Of a stretch of DNA of 64,000 bases, positions 22,036 through 34,803 are shown piece by piece. Source of the stretch: Loripinus fragilis (lineage: Eukaryota > Mollusca > Bivalvia > Lucinida > Lucinidae); the NCBI GenBank assembly GCA_964019695.1, contig OZ026520.1, positions 89,594,913 through 89,658,912 of the forward strand, written 5' to 3'. The notes under the pieces are model-generated. The model saw only the letters and a program-made list of their open reading frames with translations, was not told where the DNA came from and did no database searches. The position numbers and the translations under genes are program-made. Position 1 is the first letter of the stretch, and the number at the start of each line of letters is the position of its first letter.

Positions 22036-23400
22036 TATCCTTTACCTTCCCCATCAGATCTTCAGAACTTCTCGCCACATGGGTCAGGTGCACAATTAAT
22101 CGGTCCCATTCAACTCCATGTAAAAAGGCATATTTCCAGCCTTTGCATATTATTTTAGGACATTGCTTAGATTTTTAGCTCATTGTGATCGGTCTTTGTC
22201 CGCCGTCCGTTCGTCCGTCCGTTGTCCGTCCTTGCGTAAACTTTTTCTTTAAACGACATCTCCTCCTGAACCACTGGTCCTTATTTCATATAACTTCACT
22301 TGAATGTACCCCATGATGCCCTCTTTCAAAATTGAATAAATGGTTCCGCTCCACGTAACAGGTGGTCAGAGCTCCAGATAAGAAATCTTTTAAAAGACAT
22401 CTCCTCCTGAACCACTGACCAAAATTCAAATAATTTCACAGAATTGTTCCTCTTGATACCTTCTACCAAAATTGCACAAATGGTTACGTTCCACCGAACA
22501 AAAGAGCTGCCAGAGCTTCAGATAAGAACTACCTTTAAACGGCATTTCCTCCTGAACCACTGGTCCAAATTCAAAATAATTTCACAGGATTGTTCCTCAT
22601 GATGCCCTCTTCCAATATTGCACAAATGGTTCCAGTCAAAGGGCTGCCAGAGCTCTAGATAAGAAATGTCTTCAAACGACATCTCCTCCTGAACCACTGG
22701 TCCAAATTTCATATAGCTTCACATGAATGTTCCCCATGATGCCCTCTTTCAAAATGGCATTAATGGTTCCGTTCCACCGAACAGGAGGGCCGCCAGAGCC
22801 CAGATAAGAAATCTTTTAAACAACATCAGCTCCTGAACCACTGACCCAAATTCAAATTAATTTCACAGGATTGTTCCTCATAATACCCTCTGCCGAAATT
22901 GCACAAATGCTTACAATCCGCTGAACAAAAGGGCTGCCATATATCCAGATAAAAAATACATATAAACGGCATTTCTTCCTGAAACACTGGTCCAAATTCA
23001 AAATAATCTCACAGAATTGTTCCTCATGATACCTGCTACCAAAATTTCACAATTGGTATGGGTCTGCTGAACAAGGGGGCTGTCAGAGCTCTCGATAAGA
23101 AATGTCATTAAACGATATCTCCTTTTGAACCACAGGTCCAAATTCCATATAACTTCACATGAATATTCCTCATGATGCCCTCTTTCAAGATTGCATAAAT
23201 AGTTCTGCTGCTCCAAACAGGAGGACTGCCAGAGCTCCAGATAAGAAATCTTTTAAACAACATCTCCAGAACCACTGACCCAAATTCAAAATAATTTCGC
23301 AGAAGTGTTCCTCATGATGCACTCTACCAAAATTTCACAAATGGTTCCACTTCACTGATCAGTCATTCTCAGGTGAGAGACCCAGTGTCCAATGGCCCTC
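22036..23400. repeat. Tandem array, about 145 bp unit, eight or so units
   Basis: 'ctcctgaaccactg' recurs near 22265, 22405, 22548, 22690, 22830, 22978, 23127 and 23263. Each is followed by 'aaattcaaa..aatttcacag', 'ttcctcatgatgccctct', 'aaattgcacaaatggtt' and 'ccagagctccagataagaaa'. Before it stands a 'ccgtccgttcgtccgtcc' run (22203-22235). Confidence 0.85.
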
Positions 23401-24540
23401 TTGTTTCTGTGATCGACAAGATCTGCCATTTGCCTTTCAAAAAAGACAACCTACCTTGATACAGCAACGCAACTAGCAGGTTAGCAATGAGTTAGTTCAT
23501 GAACTCGAATTTGGAGATATAGCTGTCATGCAAATATAAACAATTTGCAGTAGAGTGGCAGGAATTTTAATACTGAATGTCAGTTTGGGATGTTTAAAAG
23601 AGGTAAAGACAATGAACATGCTACTTGAAAATGTAATGAATTTCTAGCGATAAGGCGTGTCATTTCCCTAAATGAGACGTTCTATTTATTTTGTTGAAAT
23701 AGGGACTGGGGACACTTAGCACATTCAACAAAAACACATTGATCAACCGTATATGCACCCTTGCAGCCTAGTCCGTATATTATAATCGTTTTTCTCCTTA
23801 ATGCATATAATAATCCTACTTCGTTTTGAATGAGAATTTATTATGATCATCAACTGTGCTTGTTATTTCAGTAACATGTATGTGAAATAGACTGTAACAC
23901 TAAGGTAAAGAAATGGTCTATCACGATAGAGTATATATTTTTATACTGTTGATGTACAATAAAAACGACCATTTGGTAAAGCAGTCTTTTTTTGTCAGAT
24001 GTTTGATGTCTTCTTTGGCTTCTACAACCCCTTTCCTCCCCTAGACCTAAGACGCCTTTTACATATGCTGTATATGTTTATAGCGACATGTCATTGTCCA
24101 AAGAGCATCTTGGGTCTAGGGGGAAAGCACCTAAAACAAACTGAAAGACACTAGTTTCACCTTTCCAGTGACAAACGTCACAATTTTAAGAATATTTCAT
24201 ACGCATGCGCAGGAAGGATAATGTAAAGTTTTAAAAATGAAAAGCAAAATTCTATCTATTACAGTTTAGCACTTTTACTATTTGAAAACTAGCAAAACAT
24301 TTACTCAAAGTCTGGTCTAAATGGCACCCAGTAGAAAGATGTAAAATGAGGGGTGGGAGTAGAAAGCGCAAATTTTTACTGCTTTGCTAATGATAAATTG
24401 CTTTGGCACCTATTTTGTGGCTTACTTTGCATATTTTGTTGCAGAACCGCACCAGTTTTTAAAACAAGAGTGCAGTTTGAAAATTTGGTGTTTGTAATCA
24501 TGTCAACTAGGGAAAATACACGCCTTATCGCTAGAGCTTC
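23401..24540. other. Intergenic with one repeat fragment
   Basis: 23490-23650 is a reverse copy of the 12080-13572 repeat family ('gatatagctgtcatgcaaat', 'cagtttgggatgttt'). The rest holds only short open frames that match nothing recognisable. Confidence 0.5.
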
Positions 24541-24806
24541 TTTCCAAATAAGTTTCTTCCTCATTTTCAGTAGCATATGTTGTAGGTACAAATTGGAAAT
24601 TCAATTTGTACCTACAATATATGTCTTTCAATGGGTTTGTTACCATAAGCTTTTTTTAAACCAATACTCAACCACTTACATTTATTCAAAGAAATGAGTA
24701 TGTAGAAATTAACAACTCTTTAAGTAGTTTGTCATTCACCTGGATGACAATAATAGACTGTCTATTTTATGCTTCTGACAGCTTATCTTAAGATGTTTCA
24801 TGGATG
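24541..24806. repeat. Dispersed repeat family copy with palindrome
   Basis: Palindrome 24574-24623 ('tgttgtaggtacaaattg' facing 'caatttgtacctacaata') followed by 'cacctggatgacaataatag' and 'tgacagctta'. Same family as 12080-13572. It is cut by the TIR element at 24807. Confidence 0.7.
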
Positions 24807-25725
24807 TACACTGCTCAACAAAAGTTTAGCACGGATAAATTAAAATTAATTTTTATTTGAGCAAATGATTTAAAGTTATAAAATATCTGCTGAAGTGATG
24901 GTTCGATATGTGATAAAGTTGAGAAAAGCAATAGGTGTACATTAATTGGATTTCTACTGCGTCGTTCATTACTTTAAACAAGAGAGGGGTCCAAAATGTG
25001 TTTCAACTGCATTATTGGCAATACAAATTGATACAGCATCGGTTTATAGTCCTTTGTTTTCCAGCATGGTCGAATCAGCCGTTCTGAAAAAATAAAAGGT
25101 CATCTCCATTGAGCATTTGAAGCAAAAGTTGAGTTTTGATAACAACTAACGTCGTTGTTATAATGACGTTAACAAGTCAAAAACAGAACTGTTTTCTTTG
25201 TGTAGGCATGTTTAATTGAAAGGGTTTTCGTGTTTAAGAGGATGCCAAAAGAGACACAATTTAGGTAAGAGACGTTTATAAAATTTTGTCCCTGGGTATT
25301 GAATTCATACAAAAGTGACGTCAATCTGAAGTTGAGGCTAAATGTAGGCGGTAAACCTTTCTAAAGAAAACGTTTTCAATGGATCATCTAACATAAATGA
25401 TCCGGGTGCTTTTGCCACTCTAGTATCAAAAAGATTACTTGGCCGCTTGATTCAGTTCGCTGAAAAGTCAAGAAGTGGAACTATCATTTTAACGTCATAA
25501 TGGAACGGTAAAACGTGGCATAATCGGGTGACAAACTTTGATGTTTTTAACGTTTTTCATCATTGAGAACCTTATGCTTTACATTAGAATCAAAAGTCTC
25601 AATTTCTGATACACGGTAATTTCAAGATCCCCATACATGTTGATAACATCAAATAAAATGTTTCATGTTCATTCAAAGTGGGGCATCATATTGAAATCCG
25701 TGCTAAACTTTAGTTGAGCAGTATA
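24807..25725. mobile_element. Tc1/mariner-like non-autonomous element, 0.92 kb
   Basis: 30-bp inverted ends (24807-24836 and 25696-25725): TAnACTGCTCAACnAAAGTT then TAGCACGGAT. The TA start and CAACAAAAGT pattern are Tc1-like. There is no transposase reading frame inside. Confidence 0.85.
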
Positions 25726-25996
25726 TATTGCAAAATTGCCAGTTGCGTGGTTGTAATCTCGTTTTCTGCTCTTTCTCAGTTCTTTGAGGGACAGTAAAAG
25801 ATAAAGCTGAAATACGTTACCTGCGGTGTTGGCTCGGAAGTGTGTGACAAATAGTCCTAACAAAGCAGCAATTTCTGCATCAGCATAACAAACATAGACC
25901 AGTTTTTAATAATAGGCACGTTTATAGGCGAATGGAGCACCCATTTATCCCATAAAAGGGCACAGAAGCCACAAGTGCTAATATTTCAATAGGTAC

Positions 25997-26820
25997 TATA
26001 CTGAAGGACTTTTAAAACGCACCACCTGCTTAAATGCTAATTTATGTAGAAAATTGAATATTTTCATTATGTGAAAAATAAAATTGACAAGTTCCGTCAT
26101 TTAACTTGCATTCAATAAGAAAATCGAAATGCTGTGGCTTATGATTGCCGTGACGTCACGATAATTCTGAGACAACTCAAATTCAAAAAGTCACAGAGTA
26201 CCAATACCGTCCATTATGAACGAAAAAAAGTTTTCAAACCGATGTTTGTTCTTGAAAGCAAAAGGAAAAACAAAATCAAATCAAGAAGTTTTAGGCCTCT
26301 GGCAACGTTCATTACGTATTCATGACGTCATTGATTTTTGACGTAATTGGCCGTTTATATCCTAAGGATCAGGAACAATCAAAAATTTTTATTGCCAACA
26401 GATACTCCTCAATCAGTTGCATAAAAGACAAAGGTGCCGCGACATGCGTGGTGGTCACCCGTCTAATATTGACGGTTTGAAAATTTAACACTTGCGTTAG
26501 CAAAGAAACGCTGCGAGTGGGAGTGAAATAAAACGATTATTTCTGAAAACTTTTGTGTTTTTCCATTTGTTAAGACATCTGACTACCACCTAAAATATTT
26601 GATTTCAAATCGAATCAAATTCAAATTTGTCAGACGAAAATTGTTGAAAATCACTAACGTCGGTATTACGTCAGAATAAACAGCATGAAGAAATCGAAAC
26701 CATAGCAAATCATGGTCCATTTTGCTTGAGGATAAAAATGATAAAGAAAACATCCTCAAATCAATCATGTAGAAGTGACAGTGAATGTAAAACGGTGCGT
26801 TTCTAAAGTCCCTCAGTATA
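25997..26820. mobile_element. Non-autonomous TIR element, family TATACTnAnGGACTTT, copy 1
   Basis: Ends TATACTGAAGGACTTTTAAA (25997) and, from the other side, TATACTGAGGGACTTTAGAA (26820), followed by ACGCACC. 824 bp without a transposase. Same family as 27894-28942. Confidence 0.85.
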
Positions 26821-27893
26821 TTTCCCTGAACAGCCAAACCGGAAGACTGTTATTGTGTACTAGCACCACATAACAACAAATACTGGTTACTACCCTGAGT
26901 TACTACCACGGACCAGCTACAAAATGTTTTATTATTGTACGGACAATTTGGTTTACTTATGGGTGGGTGAAATCATTACTTTAGGCATAAATTACAAGAC
27001 CCACAATGGTGAGTTCATGTGTCTGTCTGCTACCAGTTACTGAAAACGCAAATAACTATTGAACCATATGGTATATTTTGATCAAGTTTTGTATATGTAT
27101 GCTAGCTAACATTTTCTAACCACTGGCATGCGTAACACAGCCAAAACGAGTCAAGTTCACCAGTTTGGGCCAGTTTGGGCCAATTTTTGTCCTATATTTG
27201 TTTTGCTTAGATTTTCATTTTTATGTTAAATTTCTACTTATTGGTATTGGTCAAGTGGAAAATGATGTCTAAAAACGAGTACATTCAAATTTTTTAATTA
27301 TTCAGCCTCACAAAGAGCACCACTGAATATCAATGTGAACTACGTAACTGTGATGAAATATACTTGTAGATACCAAATTTCTAACAAGTCTGAAATATTT
27401 AAGAGCTTCTATAGCATATACTTCCGCTTGGATCTCGTGTTGTTCAAATAAGCCTATTATGTAGAACTTATGACATATATTTGCTTCTCAGCATGGTCAA
27501 AGCATGTTTGTTATGTAGTGGCAGTGGAATTAAATTGTAATTCTGTAAGCACAAAGATTGTTTTAATTGTATCCACAATTTCGGAGAGTTGAGCAGGAAA
27601 AACTATTGGTTTTTAAACAGAAGATGATGAATATTAATAAATATTTTTTTTTTGGTACTGGAAATAATAAATTGTATTCTTGTATAAAGAACAGTGTGTC
27701 AATAGGTCGGTACCGTAATTCACATACTTGCTAGAAACGTAAATTTGTCTGCAAAATATCAGGTTCAAGTGTGTTAACACTTTTTACATCATTATGTGCA
27801 CATTGTAAGTAAGCCGTTGCATTTTATTGTATTAATCTTGTTCGAATTACACTTTAAAATATAATAATAGAAGATGATTTTAAATATTCCATA
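26821..27893. other. Intergenic, no gene seen
   Basis: 27000-27190 has repeat fragments like 21300-21640 ('gaaccatatggtatattttgatc', 'ttttctaaccactggcat'). The remainder is AT-rich. Confidence 0.45.
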
Positions 27894-30065
27894 TATACTA
27901 AAGGACTTTGAAAACGCATCACCCAGATTAAATCCTTTATTTCACAAACCCGGAGAATGTCAGCGAGATAATTTTTTATTGCATATCATAGTCTGACCAG
28001 CTTGTAGTGTGTCCTAGAAATTTCATGGTTGTGAATTTACTCTAAGGTACTGAAAAAGTAACCGTTTTAAGACAGGGGTGGTCGATTTTGAAGGACACAA
28101 ATTCAGCTGCAATTTAACACGCGTTAGTTTTGATTCCTGACTCAACGAATTTGCGTCCTTTGCTTCTTTAACGATTGCACATTCATCATTGAAAGATTAG
28201 AAATGAATTGACAGTTTGGCATGCTAAAAATTACTCCCCTTTAAAATTACCGACATACCCCACCCACCCTGATTACTATAGTCTAGTAATAAAATTCAAC
28301 GTCTTGGGCTTTTCAAAGTTTCGATTTCTCACGTCCGGTTTTATTGGGAGAGGCTAAGGGAATACACAAATGACATATTAGTCATAAATTACGCTTGTAT
28401 CACGTGTCTTTTGAATTGTGCAAGTGACGTTAACGTAAATTTTCAAGACGTTCTCGATCACATGACAGCATATCTACTGCAACGATTTACATCAAAACGT
28501 CTTCCCCACATGCTTGTCAGTGTATGTAATCAATATCAGTAATGAAAGCGTGCATAAAGGTAACTAATGAAGATGTTTCTAAAAAGGAGCTATAAATTGA
28601 TGTTCAAATTTGACGTTTATTTTCGAAATTTTGAAGTTATCAATTACTTTTAATTAGAAAAAGTCTATAAACTCTTTTGGTAACATGGCATCATATACGC
28701 CACAGTTTAAACATAAAAATAATCAAAAAGCTTCATTTATTTGTGCAGAAAGGTGCTGGATGTTGTATGTACCCATGTGACGTCATCAGCAGCGTCGCGT
28801 GTTAGTGCAGTCAAACTTATGACTGATTCATACCAATTCTGGGTTGCACACTAAAATCTGCGAGTAACTTTTCAATCGCATATACTGTTTGCAAGAAAAA
28901 TGCAAAAATATGGTTGATGCGTTTTCAAAGTCCTCTAGTATATTTGGAAACTTGCTGTGACTCACTACACACTCGGTCAATGCAAACTGAAATATCTTAT
29001 TTAATCAAATGCCTTCTCAGGTACATTTTTTTTTAAAAAGCAAAACTTGCATCTTTCACAAAGATACAACCCTTTTAGAAAAATGGCAAAACTATTTAAG
29101 GTAACGTAATTCACATAGCTCATTTGCTAATTTCTGTTGAAAATAAGAAGTTATACATTCAAGTTAATCATCTATCATATAAACCATAAAAAGTTATCAA
29201 CATAGTAAATCATGAGAACATAAGAGTTCACTGTGATCAATTGGAATGGACCAGGATGCCAAAGTGAGAGTGCTAATTTCGAAGAGTACGCAGAAACTCA
29301 CCAATAAAGCTCCAGTGGTAGCAGCAACGATAAAGGAATGGTTTGAAATAAAGAAAATTACAACTTAACAACAAGTCAGAAACTTATAATCACTGTCAAT
29401 TTGTTGCCTTTGGCCTTATGATCGGACTGAAACGAGTTTTTTGTAGGATGTGAATCACGTTACCTAATTGTGAATTATGTAACCTATGTTTAATCGAGCT
29501 CATTCAAATCCCTTAGAGGTTTTAAACTATTCACTTTTGGTTTCATATAGAATACTTTGCATATGTTGTGCCGATATGATGAGTATTATTGTTAGTTACA
29601 TGAATATGGGAGTTGATGTACCTAGAGCATAAAGGTAAAATCCGTGTTAATACAAAATGACAACAGTAATATATGGTTTAAATTGATCCTTATCAACTGG
29701 GACACATTTCTTTTGATTAAGAACAAGCATCTTTTCAGCTAGTGTATGCATTTTGAGAAGTATTTGGACAATAGTAAAACTGTAGTCAAGTAATTCACAG
29801 TAACGTAATTCACAAAGTTATGCTTCCACTTTTTCTCTAGGCAAGCAACTTCTTGTAAAATTTTTGTATGGTTTGTTCTATAGTTAGGTTATAGTTCTTA
29901 CAGTGTCTTCAATTGCGATATTTATATATCTTCTTATACAAATGATACTGTGTCCAGGTACATATTAGTCCTCTTGACATAGAGATGGTTGATTTGAGAT
30001 TAACTTGCATGCTTTGTAATTTGTGAGATTGTAAAATTGGTAACGTAATTCACATTAGACTGTGG
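27320..30065. repeat. Region with recurrent GTAACGTAATTCACA motif
   Basis: The motif or a close variant lies at about 27708, 29099, 29801 and 30040 on the plus strand, and inverted near 27330, 29444 and 29467. This spacing suggests subterminal repeats of a DNA transposon. No outer ends were established, and the element 27894-28942 sits within. Confidence 0.5.
27894..28942. mobile_element. Non-autonomous TIR element, family TATACTnAnGGACTTT, copy 2
   Basis: Ends TATACTAAAGGACTTTGAAA (27894) and, inverted, TATACTAGAGGACTTTGAAA (28942), followed by ACGCATCA. 1,049 bp, no transposase frame. The interiors of the two copies were not aligned. Confidence 0.88.
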
Positions 30066-31369
30066 GACATTAATGTCACCTTTTGCAATATGTACTTGAT
30101 TTCCAAGAGAAATAAGGTTTCATATTACAAGTCTCATCTAGGACAAAATTAGAATGTTTCGTCGGCTGCAAATGTTTGAAGGCATTTTAACCCTTTCCTT
30201 CATAAATATTCATGCTAAGCTCCACCCACTATGAATAATTAACTATATATTTTTTTTCACGTTTGTAAATGGAACAAAGAAATTACTTGTCAGGTTTTCT
30301 AGTGTAGGATTAATTATAAGCAGATTTTAATAAGCAAACAGAGTAGACCCTGATCAGGCAGCTCTTACCACAGCTTCCTGATCTGGGTGTGATCTGTTTG
30401 TAAAAGTGTAAAAAAGGCGCTTCTGTGAGGTATAGGGTTTAGTGTTATCAAAGTTTCAGGAGCGTATATGCCATGATGTTTGGCTATGACCCATAACAAG
30501 TACGCTTGATCTATATACTATACTTAACAAAAATAGAAATTTTACACTAAGTCTTTTTAAATAGAAAATTAACCAATTTAACGCAATTTCATTACTTTTA
30601 AAAGCATGTGTATAAAATTGCACACGTGTGACAAGACAACCATGTAATAAAGTGTCAAACTTGATCAGGCGTTCATGAATAACGTTGACAAACGTTAATC
30701 TGCATTTTACAGTCTACGATATTTTGAATATGTAAAGCCATTATTCGGGAGTCTTACGATTCAGAACATGGAAAACCAACAAAATAACGGCCTAGAAGTA
30801 TACTGTACCAATCTTGTGTGTACGGCAAAATGGGCGTAAGAAGTATTTTGAGTAATCTTAATAAACGGTGTATCGATTGCTTGTCTTGGTATCCTAGGTC
30901 AGGTATGGTACTTGGTTGTATCGATTCCTGATCTTTTCACCCTTACTTATTTTGGCAGGTCGCCGCCGTACCAGGAGTAATACACAGTGCATATATGTTT
31001 GGTTGCTCTCGTGTTATTTCTCATAGCCTCGTGAGGCGGTTTGAGCAGACAACGATATCTAGGCCCACCGATGCACAGAATCGACGCGACGTAAGAAAAC
31101 AACACCAAGACAAGACAGTTTTACACTCACGCATTGGCGTAAGCTGCTCTAGCCAGCAACTCTAGATGCTACACACCCAGACGATACAAACAAGAATCGG
31201 AACAAATGATTTTTGAAGTGTGATTTTTTATTTTGACCCCTTACTCATTCCAAACACTACTAGTCAAGCACACGATGTTGCAGCTGTTTCAATTACACAG
31301 ATCCACTGAAAAATGAATACCCGTTAATTTGATATGACTTGTTTTACATACAGGTAGGATAGGTATTTC
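30066..31369. other. Intergenic, one retroelement 3' fragment
   Basis: 30885-30955 reads 'ggtatcctaggtcaggtatg', 'tgtatcgattcctgatcttt', 'ccttactta', the 3' end of the Penelope-like family. 30340-30400 holds a decayed 'ccctgatcaggcagctc' palindrome. No gene otherwise. Confidence 0.5.
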
Positions 31370-31560
31370 TTGAAAACCGGATAAAGATATCTGATATTTT
31401 ACCCTGGGATAGAAAATCCTATCTTACCCATGTTATCTTACCCTGGATGTCAAGTAACGTCATCATGTGAAAGTGCATCTTATCATATTCAGGGACTTCT
31501 GTAAGCTTATCTTAAAATTAAAAAAATAAATAAATAGATAAATTAATAGCAAATAGGGTG
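31370..31560. repeat. Fragment of the element also seen at 58020-58190
   Basis: 'ttaccctgggatagaaaatc', 'acccatgttatcttaccctgg' and 'cagggacttctg.aagctta' are the reverse complement of 58020-58190. There the fragment directly adjoins the foldback 57865-57990. Confidence 0.7.
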
Positions 31561-31794
31561 GTCCCTGTTTGGGCTGATCTAAGATCAGTCTAATCAGGAC
31601 CCACAACTGTTTGCTTGCAAAATGAAGCTTACAGCTGCAGGCAGAAGAAGACATTATCAGACATTTTTTCCCCCAGCTAAACCCTTTCTCTCTTAGAATA
31701 CATTTTTTTTTCTTCCCTTTTCGTGAACTCCGAAGAATTTCCCAATCAGTTGAGTAAACTTTGATCTCGAAATTTCTGTGTTGTGAAAAAATGG

Positions 31795-33690
31795 AAAATA
31801 CAGTGTAGATCCGGATCGGATGGCTTCTTCAGAAGTGGCTGTTCATGATCTACATTGCTTTCTTATATACATTATAGATGTATTTAGAAGATAGGCAAAA
31901 ACCGCAGTGTGCGACTCTTCAGAGGCAGCATATTAATATCTGTTTTGCTTTCACATATACTATTTTGTACAGTCGATAGTCAGAAATTGCAGTGTAGACC
32001 TTGAAAGGCTAGCTTCTTCAGAAGTGGCCGATCAGGATCTATATTGCCATCTCATACACTATATGTATAGTCGATAGTCAACAACTAGCGTAGATCCAGA
32101 TCAGCTGGCTTCTTCAGAAGTGGCCGATCAGGATCTATATTGCCATCTCATACACTATATGTACAGTCGAAAGTCAGAAACTAGCGTTGATCCAGATCAT
32201 CTGGCTTCTTCAGAAGTAGCAGATCAGGATCATTATTGCCATCTCATACACTATACGTGCAGTCGATAGTCAGAAACTAGCGTAGATCCAGATCGGCTGG
32301 CTTCTTCATAAGTAGCCGATCAGGATCTATATTGCCATCTCATTCACTATATGTGCAGTCGATAGTCAGAAACTAGTGTAGATCCAGATCAGCTGGCTTC
32401 TTCATAAGTAGCCGATCAGGTTCTATACTGCCATCTCATACACTATATGTACAGTTGATAGTCAGAAACTACAGTGTAGATCCGGATTGGCTGGCTCCGA
32501 TCAGGATCTATATTGCCACCTTATACACTATATGTACAGTTGATAGTCAGAAACTACAGTGTAGATCCAGATCAGCTGGCTTCTTCATAAGTAGCCGATC
32601 AGGATCTATATTGCCATCTCATTCACTATATGTGCAGTCGATAGTCAGAAACTAGTGTAGATCCAGATCAGCTGGCTTCTTCATAAGTAGCCGATCAGGT
32701 TCTATACTGCCATCTCATACACTATATGTACAGTTGATAGTCAGAAACTACAGTGTAGATCCGGATTGGCTGGCTCCGATCAGGATCTATATTGCCACCT
32801 TATACACTATATGTACAGTTGATAGTCAGAAACTACAGTGTAGATCCAGATCAGCTGGCTTCTTCATAAGTAGCCGATCAGGATCTATATTGCCACCTTA
32901 TACACTATATGTACAGTTGATAGTCAGAAACTACAGTGTAGATCCAGATCAGCTGGCTTCTGCATAAGTAGCCGATCAGGATCTATATTGCCATCTCATA
33001 CAATATATGTACAGTCAATGGTCAGAAACTACAGTGTAGATCCAGATCAGCTGGCTTCTTCATAAGTAGCCGATCAGGATCTATATTGCCAGCTCATACA
33101 CTATATGTACAGTCGATGGTCAGAAACTACAGTGTAGATTCGGATCAGCTGGCTTCTTCATAAGTGGCCGAACAGGAACTATATTGCCATCTCATACACT
33201 ATATGTACCTGTAATAGTCAGAAACTGCGGTGTAGATCCGGAACGGCTAGCTTCTTAAGAAGTAGCCATCAGGATCTATATTGCCATCTCATACACTATA
33301 TGTACAGTCAATAGCCAGTAACTACAGTGTAGATCCGGATCAGCTGGCTTCTTCAGAGGTGGCTGATCAGGATCTATATTGCAATCTCATACACTATATA
33401 TGAGTCGAGGGACAGAAATTAAAGTGTAGATCCGGAACAGCTGGCTTCTGGAGGTGGCTGATCAGGATCTCTATTGCTTTCACATAAAACATTTTGTATA
33501 TGTACAGTCGATAGCCAGTAACTACAGTGTAGATTCAGATCAGCTGGCTTCTTCAGAGGTGGCTGATCAGGATCTATATTGCTTTCACATAATACATTTT
33601 GTATATGTACAGTCGATAGCCAGTAACTACAGTGTAGATCCAGATCAACTGGCTTCTTTATCGATTAATATCACAGATAGATTTTAACAA
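31795..33690. repeat. Satellite array, 96-98 bp unit, about 19 units, with higher-order repeat
   Basis: Each unit reads 'gtgtagatccagatcagctg', 'gcttcttcataagtagccga', 'tcaggatctatattgcca', 'tctcatacactatatgtaca', 'gtcgatagtcagaaacta'. Unit starts near 32093, 32189, 32285, 32381 and 32479 give steps of 96, 96, 96 and 98. A three-unit block (96+98+85 = 279 bp) is repeated almost identically, copy A from about 32340 and copy B from about 32617. Outer units are more diverged. Short open frames here are repeat artefacts. Confidence 0.95.
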
Positions 33691-33699
33691 CAACAAATA

Positions 33700-33775
33700 T
33701 AGGCAGCCAGTGTTGATCCTGATCAGGCTGCTCCTGTGGGAGCAGTCTGATCAGGGTCTTCTCTGGTTGCTTCAG
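33700..33775. repeat. Palindrome related to the satellite core
   Basis: 'gatcctgatcaggctgctcc' faces 'ggagcagtctgatcagggtc' across a 3-nt loop. It directly follows the satellite and shares its 'gatcctgatcag' core. Similar palindromes lie at 42685-42740 and, decayed, 30345-30395. Confidence 0.8.
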
Positions 33776-34289
33776 TGAATTTTCAAATACGTCTGAAAAT
33801 AGCAGAAAATTTTAGTTATCATTAGGAAGAGGTGGGCTAAGCCCATACATGGATTTTTTAACAAATTTTGCATCATATTTTAGCTCAATCAGTCATAGAG
33901 GACTGACTCTCCAGATGATTGGTTTCTGCCACTCTTGATATTTTCGTTTTTCGGTCAAGAGGGGAATTAAGGGCCAATCATAGGGAGAAAAGGTTGCAAA
34001 ATACATGAGGCACAGAGAAGATATGCCTGTTGCACCTTATCTTGCCAAGGCAAGATTTGGGGGGACAAGGCATAGGGTCATATGAACAGTTTTTTTAAGT
34101 ACAATAATTATCGCTTCCTGTGCAAATCACTTCTTTACATTCATTTTCCAACTTCAATACATTTATCAAACTTGCTTAAATTGTACTTCCTTCATGTTTT
34201 CCTGGATGATACAATATGTAAAAGGTTACTGCATACCTAGAATTAACGTATTACAACAATGGCTTCTGTCAAAGTTCGTCTTTTTCTAT

Positions 34290-34606
34290 CAGGGGTGTGG
34301 AAATACCATGCCTGACATGGCTGACCTGGTCCCATTTCATTCAGGACAAGTTTAAAATTGCTATATGCTAGTACATGTATAAACAGAGTCAATACAATTC
34401 TGTATTTCTTTTTTAATTAATTATTTTATGAACCTACAATGCAAAACTGTATGGAAACCAGTGTGGATCCTGATCAGCTGGCTCCTTCAGATGCTAGCTG
34501 AACTGGATCTTCTTTGGGACAAGTAAAATTTTAATTGGACAAGTATATTATGGCCATTTACCTGCCCCTGTGCCAGTATAATATTTTGCAAATTCCACAC
34601 CCCTGC
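34290..34606. mobile_element. hAT-like MITE, 0.32 kb
   Basis: Ends CAGGGGTGTGGAAAT and ATTCCACACCCCTG. The flanks 'ctttttcta' and 'cttttcta' are consistent with an 8-bp target duplication, the hAT signature. It contains 'gtgtggatcctgatcagctg', again the satellite core. Confidence 0.75.
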
Positions 34607-34803
34607 TTTTCTACCCATCTATTAATCAATGAATCTATCAGTAATTAATTCACAAGCAAAAATCCAAGATTACTTATATATTTGTTTGCTTATGTTTGAG
34701 GATGTTTTTTTTTGTATATGGTACTTATCTTTTACCTTGTTCACTGAGGCTGTCCTGTTAAAACTTAAATGGAATATAAATTATAAATTAATCTGTGTGC
34801 AAT

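Noticed and set aside
32455..32967. Repeated open frames in the satellite
   Set aside because: Identical text arises from the 279-bp duplicated block; it is non-coding satellite.
31795..33690. CRISPR array
   Set aside because: The whole 96-98-bp unit repeats without unique spacers, and the genome is eukaryotic.
34629..34803. ORF1 of the L1-like element
   Set aside because: Only a short hydrophobic open frame without coiled-coil or RNA-binding features.
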